Source: Prevotellaceae bacterium
GTDB lineage: Bacteria; Bacteroidota; Bacteroidia; Bacteroidales; Bacteroidaceae
Assembly (NCBI GenBank): GCA_015256945.1
Contig: JABZLB010000011.1
Location: 1 to 64,000 of the forward strand
Direction of reading: 5' to 3'
Length of the DNA: 64,000 nucleotides
Shown: piece by piece, positions 26,970 through 34,630 of the stretch
Numbering within the stretch: position 1 is the stretch's first letter
Layout: every line of letters starts with the position of its first letter
Translations under genes and position numbers: made by a program
Notes under the pieces: generated by a model
Seen by the model: only the letters and a program-made list of their open reading frames with translations
What the model was told of the DNA's origin: nothing
Database searches by the model: none

Positions 26970-26977
26970 CAAATGTA
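26970..26977 (-). promoter_or_regulatory. -7 box of the porin gene
   Basis: CAAATGTA on the plus strand reads TACATTTG on the minus strand, 92 bases before the ATG. No clear -33. Confidence 0.45.
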
Positions 26978-27185
26978 AAAAATAGATTTGAAATGAAACT
27001 CTTTTTTTGATAAAATTTTAAAATAAAGCGTGGTTTTTGTATGGTTTTGTCCTAAAAGGTATGTTTTATATACTTTTTTTCTCCAGAATATTTGTTTTAT
27101 CATGGCGTTGTTATGGCTTCGGCTTTCAGGCGTTATGTTGAGGGCTTTATGCCTTGATGGTTGTTGTTTTACGTGGTTGGGTTTA

Positions 27186-27277
27186 TTGTTCGGCGGCCGT
27201 CAGCAGCGCGTACGGCGGCCGTCGAACAAAGGGTGTGACGACCGTCAACAGCGCTGCTGACGGCCGCCGAACAATGA
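27186..27277 (+). repeat. 92-bp double-palindrome intergenic repeat, copy 2
   Basis: The outer arms form a perfect 24-bp inverted repeat (27186-27209 with 27251-27274). Compared with copy 1 the arm carries GG in place of GA and CAGCAGC in place of CAACAGC, with matching changes on the opposite arm, so pairing is kept. It ends in ATGA like the other copies. Confidence 0.85.
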
Positions 27278-27580
27278 GCATTATGATACAAAGGTAAGCT
27301 GTTGCTGGTGTAATGGCAGGGAAAATAAGCAGTAATGCCAGTCTGATACTGGCTGTTTGGAGATATGGTACTGGGGGAATGTTTACTTAAACCGGTTGAA
27401 TATTTACTTAAAAAAGGTATGATTTGGCCTGAAAACCAGAATCGTATCATTCGGAGTGCCATGTATTGTGCTCCTGGAAATAGTGAGCAGTAATACAAAT
27501 AGCAGCGTAATGCGTAGCCAGTGTGCATTGTGCAGAGATATTCCTGCAGGTTTATGTCGGGTAAGAATCATCAAAATAAC

Positions 27581-27611
27581 AAGGGCGAAAGATATTGCAT
27601 CTTTCGCCCTT
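27581..27611 (-). terminator. Terminator of the DUF308 gene
   Basis: A perfect 13-bp stem (27581-27593 with 27599-27611, 5-base loop); on the minus strand GTTATTTTGAT follows. It begins 31 bases past the stop codon. Confidence 0.7.
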
Positions 27612-27641
27612 ACCTTATTATATATGTATGGTTGTTATATT

Positions 27642-28349
27642 CTAAGCTTCTTGTGAGGGTTCTGTGGTTTCCTCTTCATGGTTTTGTGGTTCCAGCTCTG
27701 GCACATCAGGTCCGGCTGTGGGTTGTGATGTTTCTTCAGCTTTTTGCTCTTGGGCTTCAGCAATATTGGCCTGCGACTGTTCAAAACTCTTGCGGCACTG
27801 GTTTATTTTTATGGCGTTTATAAGTTCAACCAGACCGTAAACCATCAGGCACCAGCCTATGATAAAGAGCGGAGCAGTGGCTATAAGGGCTGGTTTTACA
27901 AGGGCAACAAGGCCTGTAATAAATGTTATGACGGGCATTACCCACCAGAATAAACTGATATGTGCGAAGCGGGTTGCCGAGGATAAGCTGAAGAATTGGC
28001 CGAGTGCGCCCAATATAAGGATAATGGCCAGCACGTACATCAGTCCGCTTGTAAATGTATCGGGCGACAGAGCCAGTACACCACCCAGAATAATACTGCC
28101 GATGCCTACCAGCGGAAAGGATGGCATTGAGGGCGTTATGCGCTGGCCCTGTGCGTCAAAGATTTCGGTGCCGTTTGCCGTCCGGCGTGCAGAGATATAG
28201 GCTATACAGCTGATAACACCCGACACAAAGAAGATTACGCCAATTAAAATCGTAAGCCATGTAACCGTTTCCTCACGATATTTTACCAGAAGTGCACCTA
28301 CAACAATAGCACTTATTGCACGGAAAATATAGCTTTGCAATGCTTTCAT
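27642..28349 (-). CDS. DUF308/HdeD-family inner-membrane protein
   Basis: A 235-residue integral membrane protein with six hydrophobic segments in three pairs over residues ~8-180, the arrangement of the DUF308 (HdeD-like) family. The C-terminal ~45 residues are soluble and very acidic/Gln-rich (KAEETSQPTAGPDVPELEPQ, then EEETTEPSQEA). HdeD is linked to acid resistance in E. coli, but in Bacteroidales the function is unknown. The mRNA leader carries a stable hairpin (28403-28443). Confidence 0.75.
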   Translation of the reverse strand: MKALQSYIFRAISAIVVGALLVKYREETVTWLTILIGVIFFVSGVISCIAYISARRTANGTEIFDAQGQRITPSMPSFPLVGIGSIILGGVLALSPDTFTSGLMYVLAIILILGALGQFFSLSSATRFAHISLFWWVMPVITFITGLVALVKPALIATAPLFIIGWCLMVYGLVELINAIKINQCRKSFEQSQANIAEAQEQKAEETSQPTAGPDVPELEPQNHEEETTEPSQEA

Positions 28350-28402
28350 ATATTCGTTATTTTTATTATTTCAGTTTGTTTGTTCTGGCTTTTTGTCATA
28401 TC

Positions 28403-28443
28403 GGCCTGCTGCTTTTATCTGGTCTCAGATTAAAAGGCAGGCC
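28403..28443 (-). promoter_or_regulatory. 5'-leader hairpin of the DUF308 gene
   Basis: GGCCTGC (28403-28409) pairs with GCAGGCC (28437-28443), with an inner AGATTAAAAG / CTTTTATCT helix. On the minus strand it lies at the very 5' end of the predicted transcript (start near 28449). On the plus strand CCTTTTTACC follows, so it could also end an antisense or read-through RNA. Confidence 0.45.
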
Positions 28444-28455
28444 TTTTTACCTTTA

Positions 28456-28487
28456 CAAAGGTAAGCTAACTTTTTGAGATAAACAAA
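28456..28487 (-). promoter_or_regulatory. Promoter of the DUF308 gene
   Basis: On the minus strand TTTG (28484-28487), 20 bases, TACCTTTG (28456-28463). It faces away from the -7 box of the phosphatase gene at 28509. Confidence 0.6.
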
Positions 28488-28508
28488 CAACGTATCGTTG
28501 CAATTGTT

Positions 28509-28516
28509 TAATTTTG
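28509..28516 (+). promoter_or_regulatory. -7 box of the histidine phosphatase gene
   Basis: TAATTTTG at 28509-28516. The TTG inside it is not the start codon; the ATG at 28547 is. Confidence 0.5.
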
Positions 28517-28546
28517 CACGGTAAAAGATGTTTTTCTGTTTGTAAG

Positions 28547-29053
28547 ATGACAAAATTATATTTGGTTCGCCATGGCGAAACTGTGGCAAACAAAGCCCAT
28601 ATTCTGCAAGGGCAGACTGATGGAGAGCTTAATGATACGGGGCGCAGGCAGGCAGGTGAGGTTCGTAAGAAGTTAAACGGCGCCGAAATTGATGTTTATG
28701 TGGCAAGCGATTTGCAGCGGGCTGTGGAAACTTGCAAAATAATTGCGGGTACGGAACATGATAATCTGGTGACAACACCGTTGTTGCGTGAGCGCGACTG
28801 GGGCAGTTTTACGGGCAAATACATTCCTGATTTAGAGGGACAGACATGGCCCGACGACATCGAAAGCCTTGAAGAGCTGAAGAGCAGAGCGCAGAATTTC
28901 CTTACCTGGCTGAAGGTAACCTATCCCGACAAAGCTGTTCTTGCCGTAGGACACGGCATTATCAACAAGGCCATTCAGAGCGTTTATTTTCGTAAACCCA
29001 TGAACGAGATTCAGAAAATGGATAATGCAGATATGAGAATACTGATGTTATAA
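28547..29053 (+). CDS. Histidine phosphatase (phosphoglycerate mutase-like) family protein
   Basis: A 168-residue cytoplasmic enzyme of the branch-1 histidine phosphatases. The catalytic signature LVRHGET is at residues 6-12 with the phosphorylated His at 9; a second conserved segment ASDLQRAVETC holds the usual Arg, and VLAVGHGIINKA carries the second His. The family includes cobalamin-pathway phosphatases, phosphoglycerate mutases and sugar-phosphate phosphatases, and the substrate cannot be named here. ATG 28547 is chosen because the longer frame begins inside the -7 box. Confidence 0.85.
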   Translation: MTKLYLVRHGETVANKAHILQGQTDGELNDTGRRQAGEVRKKLNGAEIDVYVASDLQRAVETCKIIAGTEHDNLVTTPLLRERDWGSFTGKYIPDLEGQTWPDDIESLEELKSRAQNFLTWLKVTYPDKAVLAVGHGIINKAIQSVYFRKPMNEIQKMDNADMRILML

Positions 29054-29120
29054 GTATCCTTCCATACAGGTTTCGTGCAGGCTTACAACTTTTCGGGCCT
29101 GCCGGATACGCTGAAAACTG

Positions 29121-29158
29121 AGAGCCATCCCGATAGCATTGAAGTACGGGATGGCTCT
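29121..29158. terminator. Hairpin between converging genes, probable terminator
   Basis: AGAGCCATCCCG (29121-29132) pairs perfectly with CGGGATGGCTCT (29147-29158). On the minus strand a short T-run (CAGTTTTC) follows; on the plus strand none does. Confidence 0.5.
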
Positions 29159-29188
29159 GCCGGTCATAACTTGACGTGATAACTCTTC

Positions 29189-29327
29189 TCTAATCATTTA
29201 ATTTATACACTCTAATCTAAATGTTCTAATCTAATGCCTATATCGGAATTCGCTAATCCCTACGGTGTATAATTCCAAACTTACTTAAATAACTCTAATC
29301 TAACAATTCAGGTTTTAAACTCTAATC
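29189..29327. repeat. Short interspersed TCTAATC repeats in a 3' region
   Basis: Five exact TCTAATC heptamers at 29189, 29211, 29225, 29294 and 29321, plus a related CTAATCC at 29253. They lie just past the stop codon of the minus-strand RGG-like gene, where transcripts would carry GATTAGA repeats. Confidence 0.5.
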
Positions 29328-29366
29328 TCTAAATCTATATTCTTAAATGACATTTGTTTCTTTTGC

Positions 29367-30320
29367 CTATCTGCGTCCGAATTGGCCTCCGTTGCCAAAT
29401 GTTCCACCTGTGGAATGGCCTCCGCCGAAGGTGCCTCCTGATGGTGCGCTTCCGCCAAAATCGCGTGTTCCAGGTGCAGGACTGTAAGAACGTGCAGGCG
29501 GATTACCCGCAGACGGAGCATCATAACCTCCGCGACTGCCTACGCCAAAGCTGCGATTGCCGGCACTTGGGCTGAATGTGCGGTTGGGAGATGAACCGTC
29601 AGGTTCGAACGGACGCGCGTTACTCGGGCGTGTTACTGTTGTACGCGTGCTGCTTTCACGGCTGTTTCCGAATGAGCGATAGTCGCGAAGGGGCGATGTT
29701 TCGCGTGTGTTGTTGTCGAACGTACGGTTACCGAATGTGCGGTTGCCGGTGTTATATCCGCCACGTTGTTGAAAATCGCGTCCGTCAAAACGTGTTCCCC
29801 GCCCGTAGTCGCCGCGGTTAAAGCTGTCGCGCATGCCCCTGTGGTTGTTCGGATTACCGAATGTTTGTCCGTAATACCAGCTGCGACCGCCGTTCATTCG
29901 CCAGCTGTGTCCGCCACGATAACTTACATAAATGTTCGGCTGCCCGAAGAAATAGTAGTCACGATGCGGGTAACGGGCGTATACTCCAAAGTGCCAATAT
30001 CCTCCGTTCCAATAAAGAGGGCGATAGAAATACGATGCGTCGACATAGTTTCTATACTGCCAGTCGTAGAGGATATAGCTTAAATCCAGATTGCGTTGTG
30101 TCCAGTAAGCACCATAAAGGTCGTCATATCGGTTGATGCTCATGAGGTAATCGAGATTAATTTCATATGCAGCCTCATACTGTTCATCGGTAAGATCAAG
30201 CTCGTATGCCATCTTATCGGTAAGGAACAAGGCTTGTTCGCGTGCCTGAGCATAGCTCATAGCCGATGCACTTATGGTGATAGTGAAGAGCACTATAATA
30301 GCTAAAACTAACCTTTTCAT
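29367..30320 (-). CDS. Secreted low-complexity Arg/Gly/Phe/Asn-rich protein
   Basis: ATG 30320 (MKRLVLAIIVLFTITISASAM) gives a proper signal peptide and 317 residues; the 25 codons before it are not signal-like. Residues ~20-75 are a helical region (YELDLTDEQYEAAYEINLDYL) resembling the start of DUF4890/CpxP-like proteins, followed by a Tyr/Trp-rich stretch (YFYRPLYWNGGYWHFGVYARYP). The last ~170 residues are disordered and built of FGN/RSFG/GGTFGG motifs with many Arg and Gly. Exported low-complexity proteins of this kind are common in Bacteroidales, but none has a known role that I can cite. Confidence 0.65.
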   Translation of the reverse strand: MKRLVLAIIVLFTITISASAMSYAQAREQALFLTDKMAYELDLTDEQYEAAYEINLDYLMSINRYDDLYGAYWTQRNLDLSYILYDWQYRNYVDASYFYRPLYWNGGYWHFGVYARYPHRDYYFFGQPNIYVSYRGGHSWRMNGGRSWYYGQTFGNPNNHRGMRDSFNRGDYGRGTRFDGRDFQQRGGYNTGNRTFGNRTFDNNTRETSPLRDYRSFGNSRESSTRTTVTRPSNARPFEPDGSSPNRTFSPSAGNRSFGVGSRGGYDAPSAGNPPARSYSPAPGTRDFGGSAPSGGTFGGGHSTGGTFGNGGQFGRR

Positions 30321-30365
30321 ATCTATTCGTTTTATTGATTCAACATGATGTTTCTTTGTACGTTG

Positions 30366-30396
30366 CAAAAATAGACAGAAAAACAAGCGTGTCAAA
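30366..30396 (-). promoter_or_regulatory. Promoter of the Arg/Gly-rich protein gene
   Basis: On the minus strand TTTG (30393-30396), 19 bases, TATTTTTG (30366-30373): a full consensus. It supports the start at 30320. Confidence 0.7.
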
Positions 30397-30397
30397 A

Positions 30398-30427
30398 GGT
30401 TTTTCCCTAAACGGAGCGGGAAAAACC
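30398..30427. other. Hairpin between divergent promoters
   Basis: GGTTTTTCCC (30398-30407) pairs perfectly with GGGAAAAACC (30418-30427) around a 10-base loop. It lies between the two divergent promoters and could be an operator or a cruciform-forming site. Confidence 0.4.
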
Positions 30428-30455
30428 CTATAACGAAAGTTTCGGGTATATTGCG

Positions 30456-30485
30456 TTGGTGATCAGTGTTTTTTCTTTATCTTTG
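30456..30485 (+). promoter_or_regulatory. Promoter of the Wzi-like gene
   Basis: TTG (30456-30458), 19 bases, TATCTTTG (30478-30485). The first usable ATG is at 30496, so the mRNA leader can be only a few bases long. Confidence 0.6.
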
Positions 30486-30495
30486 TGGCAAAGAT

Positions 30496-32082
30496 ATGGT
30501 AAAGAACGTGAAAATACGAAAGTTGTGGGTTGTGTTGTTGTCGTTAGCCCCCGTGAGTTCTGCATCAGCACAGTATGCCTGGCAGCATAATCCTGATGAA
30601 AGAAGCCTTAAACCTGGTAATGATATTTCTTATATGGCCGAATGGCAAGGCTCTTTTTCGGACGGGCAGACGCCGCTATGGCTTAACGCCAACAAGCACG
30701 GACTGTCGTCATTAAGTAGTGTTAACGGCTATTTACGGGGCAAAATCAGTCGCTCCATCGATGTCGACTCAGCACGTCGGTGGGCTGTTGGTTATGGCGT
30801 TGACGTGGTATTGCCGCTCCATTATACCAGCCACGCGGTTGTTCAGCAGGCTTATGTTGAAGGCAGATGGCTGCATGGTACGCTGACGATAGGGCAGAAG
30901 GAGCAGTCTTTACAGCTAAAAAACAACCGCTTAAGTACGGGATCGCAAACACTTGGCATCAATGCACGCCCAGTTCCAGAGGTTAAAGTAGCACTCCCTC
31001 AATACTGGACGGTCCCGCTTACGCACGGATGGCTGGGCCTCAAAGGACATATTGCTTATGGAAAACTGACCGACAGCCGTTGGGAACGCGATTTTACCCG
31101 TCAGCAATCCAAATATACCGACGGTGTATTTTACCATGACAAGGCCGGCTATTTAAAAATACAGAAGCCGTCTTCACGCTTTTCTGCCGAGCTGGGACTG
31201 GAGATGGGGGCTGTCTTTGGCGGCACAAGCTACCTGCCCCAGCGCGACGGAAGCATGCAGATAATGGAGAACAGCCGCAGCTTTTCAAGCTTTTTCCATG
31301 CACTCGTACCCGGTGGAGCCGATGTGCCTGAGCAAGGAACGTTCTACACTAACGCTCAGGGCGATGACCTTGGAAGCTGGATTGTACGACTGAATTACGA
31401 AGCACCGTCGTGGCGTTTGGGCGTTTATCTCGACAAATTCTTTGAGGATTCATCAGGTATGATATTTATGGACATGAACGATTGGGATACAGGCACCGAC
31501 TGGCAAAAGCGCAAATCGTCACGAATGATGATATACGACTTTTGGAAAGACCAGCTTATCGGAGCTGAATTAAATCTGAAACACGGGCGATGGGTGAAGA
31601 ATATTGTTGTGGAATATCTTTATACGAAGTACCAGAGCGGCCCTGTTTATCACGACCATACAATGAATTTAGGCGATGATATTGGTGGTCGCGACGAGTA
31701 TTATAACCATTATATCTATGCCGGATGGCAGCACTGGGGGCAGGTTATGGGCAATCCGCTGTTCCGTTCACCTTTATATAATAAGGACGGTAGCATTAAT
31801 GTTGACAACAATCGCTTTGTAGCCTTCCACCTTGGCTTTGACGGAGAGCCTGCGAAAAAGCTTAATTATCGAGTACTTGCCACTTATCAGCGAGGATTTG
31901 GAACGTATAGCAAGCCTTTCCTGAGTCCGAAAACAAATTTCAGTATCTTAGTAGAGGGGAGCTGTTTGTTTTCTCATCAATGGAAACTTACTGCGGCTTA
32001 TGGTGCCGACTGGGGCCGTATTCTAGGGTCGCACAGCGGTATTCAGCTTACATTATCGAAATCAGGATTGTTTAATTTATGA
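30496..32082 (+). CDS. Wzi-family capsule assembly outer-membrane protein
   Basis: A 528-residue protein. ATG 30496 (MVKNVKIRKLWVVLLSLAPVSSASA) follows the promoter immediately; the earlier frame start at 30466 lies upstream of the expected transcription start. The body has the alternating strands of a large beta-barrel and matches the Wzi-like family (PLWLNANKHGL, GYLRGKISRS, WLHGTLTIGQK, WTVPLTHGWLGLKGHIAYG). E. coli Wzi is a lectin-like barrel that helps anchor capsule. It stands next to the exopolysaccharide genes but on the opposite strand, and is coupled by a four-base overlap to a small lipoprotein gene. Confidence 0.8.
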   Translation: MVKNVKIRKLWVVLLSLAPVSSASAQYAWQHNPDERSLKPGNDISYMAEWQGSFSDGQTPLWLNANKHGLSSLSSVNGYLRGKISRSIDVDSARRWAVGYGVDVVLPLHYTSHAVVQQAYVEGRWLHGTLTIGQKEQSLQLKNNRLSTGSQTLGINARPVPEVKVALPQYWTVPLTHGWLGLKGHIAYGKLTDSRWERDFTRQQSKYTDGVFYHDKAGYLKIQKPSSRFSAELGLEMGAVFGGTSYLPQRDGSMQIMENSRSFSSFFHALVPGGADVPEQGTFYTNAQGDDLGSWIVRLNYEAPSWRLGVYLDKFFEDSSGMIFMDMNDWDTGTDWQKRKSSRMMIYDFWKDQLIGAELNLKHGRWVKNIVVEYLYTKYQSGPVYHDHTMNLGDDIGGRDEYYNHYIYAGWQHWGQVMGNPLFRSPLYNKDGSINVDNNRFVAFHLGFDGEPAKKLNYRVLATYQRGFGTYSKPFLSPKTNFSILVEGSCLFSHQWKLTAAYGADWGRILGSHSGIQLTLSKSGLFNL

Positions 32083-32525
32083 AGAAAATCATCATATCTC
32101 TGCTGTGTTTTACGGCAGCAGCCATCGGTATGTCATCGTGTGATGGCATAGAAGTGTCGCACAATGGGAAGTTAGAAGGTTACTGGCACATCGTAGAATA
32201 TGATACGTTAGCCACCGGAGGGGTTTGCGACATGTCGAAAAGTACCCTGTTTATTGGTGTGCAGATGCATCTGATGGGCTTTTATGATTCAAGCTCAACA
32301 GTGGCAAACCTCTTCTCTCATTTTGAAAAGGGCGACTCAACATTGCGTTTTTACGACTTCTTTAGGGATGACAGGCTTGCCGGAGATCATCGTGAAACCG
32401 ATACAAGTGCAACACGATTGTACGGCATCAACAATTTAAACGAAACGTTTTCTATTGAGCATATTTCATCGAACAGCCTTATTTTACGAAGTAATACTTT
32501 ACGAATTAAGTTGCGAAAATTGTAA
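32079..32525 (+). CDS. Small lipocalin-like lipoprotein
   Basis: A 148-residue lipoprotein (MKKIIISLLCFTAAAIGMSSC). The mature part begins LEGYWHIVEYDTL and has eight or so short strands, the pattern of the lipocalin-like domain common in Bacteroidales lipoproteins. The ATG overlaps the stop codon of the Wzi-like gene (ATGA), so it is translated with it and may work with that barrel. No more specific function can be read. Confidence 0.65.
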   Translation: MKKIIISLLCFTAAAIGMSSCDGIEVSHNGKLEGYWHIVEYDTLATGGVCDMSKSTLFIGVQMHLMGFYDSSSTVANLFSHFEKGDSTLRFYDFFRDDRLAGDHRETDTSATRLYGINNLNETFSIEHISSNSLILRSNTLRIKLRKL

Positions 32526-32590
32526 AAACACCTTCAAAGCATATTATAAAGCTGCTTATCTTATAGCTTTATCGATTATCAAGAACATTA

Positions 32591-32630
32591 GGCCGCAGGA
32601 AAATTAACTCCCTGCGGCCGTTGCTTTTTC
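32591..32630 (+). terminator. Terminator of the wzi-like operon
   Basis: GGCCGCAGG (32591-32599) pairs with CCTGCGGCC (32611-32619), followed by GTTGCTTTTTC. It lies between converging genes. Confidence 0.7.
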
Positions 32631-33204
32631 AGAATATTTTCCCGAAGATAATGTTTGTAAAGGTTTTCATTAATATCTTTATGTCGAACCACCAGCTGCG
32701 ATGTTCCAAATAATAAAGGTCCAGATCTAACCTCCTCAGCATCTTTTCCATCGTGTCGGTATATCCATTATACAGCGTGGCATAGGAGGTAACGCCCGGC
32801 CTTATTTGGTATAACAGCGTATAACGCGGGTCTTTTTCTATTATTTTTTCGATATAATACCTTCGCTCCGGCCTCGGTCCGATGAAAGCCATATTGCCTA
32901 TAAACACGTTCCATAGCTGAGGAAGCTCGTCCAAATGATGCCTTCTGAGGAACGCTCCTACACGTGTAAGCCGGGTATCGCCGCTTATTTCAAGCAGCTG
33001 TGGCTCTCCTGTGGTCTCGGCTCCCATGTGCATACTTCTGAACTTATAAATGCGAAAAGGCTTACCGTGCAGTCCTATCCGCTCCTGACTAAATATAACA
33101 GGCTTGCCGTCTTCGATGTAAATAGCAAGTCCGCAGCACAGCAACAGCGGTGAAAACACAATTAAACATACGGCACTGAGCACACAATCGAAAGTTCTTT
33201 TCAT
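32629..33204 (-). CDS. Small monotopic sugar-phosphate transferase (PglC/WcaJ-C type)
   Basis: A 191-residue phosphoglycosyltransferase that places the first sugar phosphate onto undecaprenyl phosphate. The N-terminal re-entrant helix (MKRTFDCVLSAVCLIVFSP) is followed by FSQERIGLHGKPFRIYKFRSM, the catalytic Asp-Glu in LDELPQLWNVF, and IGPRPERR. It overlaps the WecA-like gene upstream by four bases. Having this enzyme coupled to a second, polytopic initiating transferase is notable. Confidence 0.9.
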   Translation of the reverse strand: MKRTFDCVLSAVCLIVFSPLLLCCGLAIYIEDGKPVIFSQERIGLHGKPFRIYKFRSMHMGAETTGEPQLLEISGDTRLTRVGAFLRRHHLDELPQLWNVFIGNMAFIGPRPERRYYIEKIIEKDPRYTLLYQIRPGVTSYATLYNGYTDTMEKMLRRLDLDLYYLEHRSWWFDIKILMKTFTNIIFGKIF

Positions 33205-34307
33205 GGTTGGCGCTCCTCCTGTATCTTGTGGCGTGTTGCCAAATTAAGGTATATGGTTAGCGCGGTATACAGTAAAATGTCAATAATCAGCATGAGCGTG
33301 AAGCTGTACGACAGGTAGAATACTGCACTGTTTATGGCTAAGAAGATGATGGCTATAAGGATAATGGTTATCAACGACTGGTGCATGGTTAGCCCATACC
33401 TTATTAATTTATGGTGTATATGGTTTTTGTCGGGATGGAAAGGCGACCTGTGTGTGCGAAGCCGGTGCAATATAACGCGTACAACATCGAACACAGGCAC
33501 GAGCAATAATGACAGTGCAACAGGCATATGCCACGGATTAAAGGGCATGACGGCTGAATTATCCATTGACAATTTAACCGAAAGGAAGCTGAGAATAAAC
33601 CCTAAGGTAAGGCTCCCGCTGTCGCCCATGAATATTTTTTTATCCCTGTTGGGCCCGCCAAACAGGTTATAATACAAGTAGGGTATGAGCACACCCATCA
33701 GTCCTGCAATAAGAATACAGTATACATACAGCCCTTCTTCGTAGAACGCAAAAAGGAAACCAGCCAGAGCCATTTCGCTGATGCCCGCACATAAACCGTC
33801 TATACCGTCAATCAAATTCATGGCGTTTACTACAAAAACAATGGCAAAAACAGTGAAAGGTATGCCTAACCATGCCGGAATAGCATGGGCACCGCACAGC
33901 CCGTACAGGTTATTGATGTATAAACCTGATGCAGGAAGCAGCACGGCAGCCATAATCTGGACCGAGAATTTTATTCTGGCTCCAAGCCCGATGAGGTCGT
34001 CAATAATACCTAACGAATAAATAATGAGCAGGCTTAAAAGGAAAAAAGCCGACCAGAGATTGATTTGAATGATATGCCCTTTATATTCATAGCTTAGCAT
34101 GGCCAACGCTAAAATAAACGCCAGAAGCATGCTGGGGATGAACGAAATGCCTCCAAGCCGGGGCACAAGATTCTTATGAACCTTACGCGAATTGGGTATA
34201 TCAAATATCTTTCGTTTAAGGCAGAAGTTCAGTATATTTGGAATAGCAATAAACCCACATACAGCACTTATGATAAGGGCAGAGATGATGACAATGGATA
34301 TAGCCAT
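33201..34307 (-). CDS. WecA/TagO-type polyprenyl-phosphate HexNAc-1-phosphate transferase
   Basis: A 368-residue membrane enzyme of the polytopic PGT superfamily with about 11 hydrophobic segments. The diagnostic motifs are GIIDDLIGL, NAMNLIDGIDGL, IFMGDSGSL and NHIHHKL. It should transfer GlcNAc-1-P (or a related sugar phosphate) from UDP to undecaprenyl phosphate to start O-antigen, capsule or a wall-linked glycan. It is translationally coupled to the small monotopic PGT that follows. Repeat copy 3 lies 98 bases upstream. Confidence 0.92.
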   Translation of the reverse strand: MAISIVIISALIISAVCGFIAIPNILNFCLKRKIFDIPNSRKVHKNLVPRLGGISFIPSMLLAFILALAMLSYEYKGHIIQINLWSAFFLLSLLIIYSLGIIDDLIGLGARIKFSVQIMAAVLLPASGLYINNLYGLCGAHAIPAWLGIPFTVFAIVFVVNAMNLIDGIDGLCAGISEMALAGFLFAFYEEGLYVYCILIAGLMGVLIPYLYYNLFGGPNRDKKIFMGDSGSLTLGFILSFLSVKLSMDNSAVMPFNPWHMPVALSLLLVPVFDVVRVILHRLRTHRSPFHPDKNHIHHKLIRYGLTMHQSLITIILIAIIFLAINSAVFYLSYSFTLMLIIDILLYTALTIYLNLATRHKIQEERQP

Positions 34308-34630
34308 TTATGTTTTTTTCTTTTCGCTTTAATAATAAAACCATAATGTCTGTAAATTATTGTATATACGCTGTAAAAATGTTAAGAAAAAATCGTAATG
34401 GTCGTTGTGTGGCGGCCGTCAGCAACGCGTACGGCGGTCGCCGAACAATGCGTATGACGGTCGTCAACAGCGTGTACGACGGCCGCCAAACGATGACCTT
34501 ATAACCATAAAACAACAGGATAATAAACGATAATGCAGTAGCTTTATGTCTAAAAATATTACACAAAACAGAAGAAACGGTACAATAAACGCACGGCGAA
34601 ATAAGTTATTGATAGTAAAGACGTCATCAG
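34308..34630. other. Divergent intergenic region with 92-bp repeat
   Basis: Non-coding spacer between the WecA-like gene and a forward glycosyltransferase gene. It contains repeat copy 3 (34405-34496). I found no convincing promoter motif for either gene. Confidence 0.6.
34405..34496 (+). repeat. 92-bp double-palindrome intergenic repeat, copy 3
   Basis: Same length, same ATGA end and same central CAATGCGTATGACGG as the other copies. The outer arms are less perfect, with an 11-bp TGGCGGCCGTC pairing. The second half-unit has the core GTCAACAGCGTGTACGAC (34463-34480), inverted relative to copy 1. It lies inside the polysaccharide region at a change of gene orientation. Confidence 0.82.

Larger units (their letters stand above)
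26879..27641. other. Long intergenic region: porin leader, 92-bp repeat, terminator
   Basis: Non-coding. Contains the porin leader and -7 box, repeat copy 2 (27186-27277) and the DUF308 gene terminator (27581-27611). The stretches 26978-27185 and 27278-27580 show nothing I can name. Confidence 0.65.
29054..29366. other. Convergent intergenic region with hairpin and TCTAATC repeats
   Basis: No gene. It has a 12-bp hairpin (29121-29132 with 29147-29158) between converging genes and, at 29189-29327, five scattered copies of TCTAATC (29189, 29211, 29225, 29294, 29321), mostly extended to CTCTAATCTAA. Confidence 0.55.
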
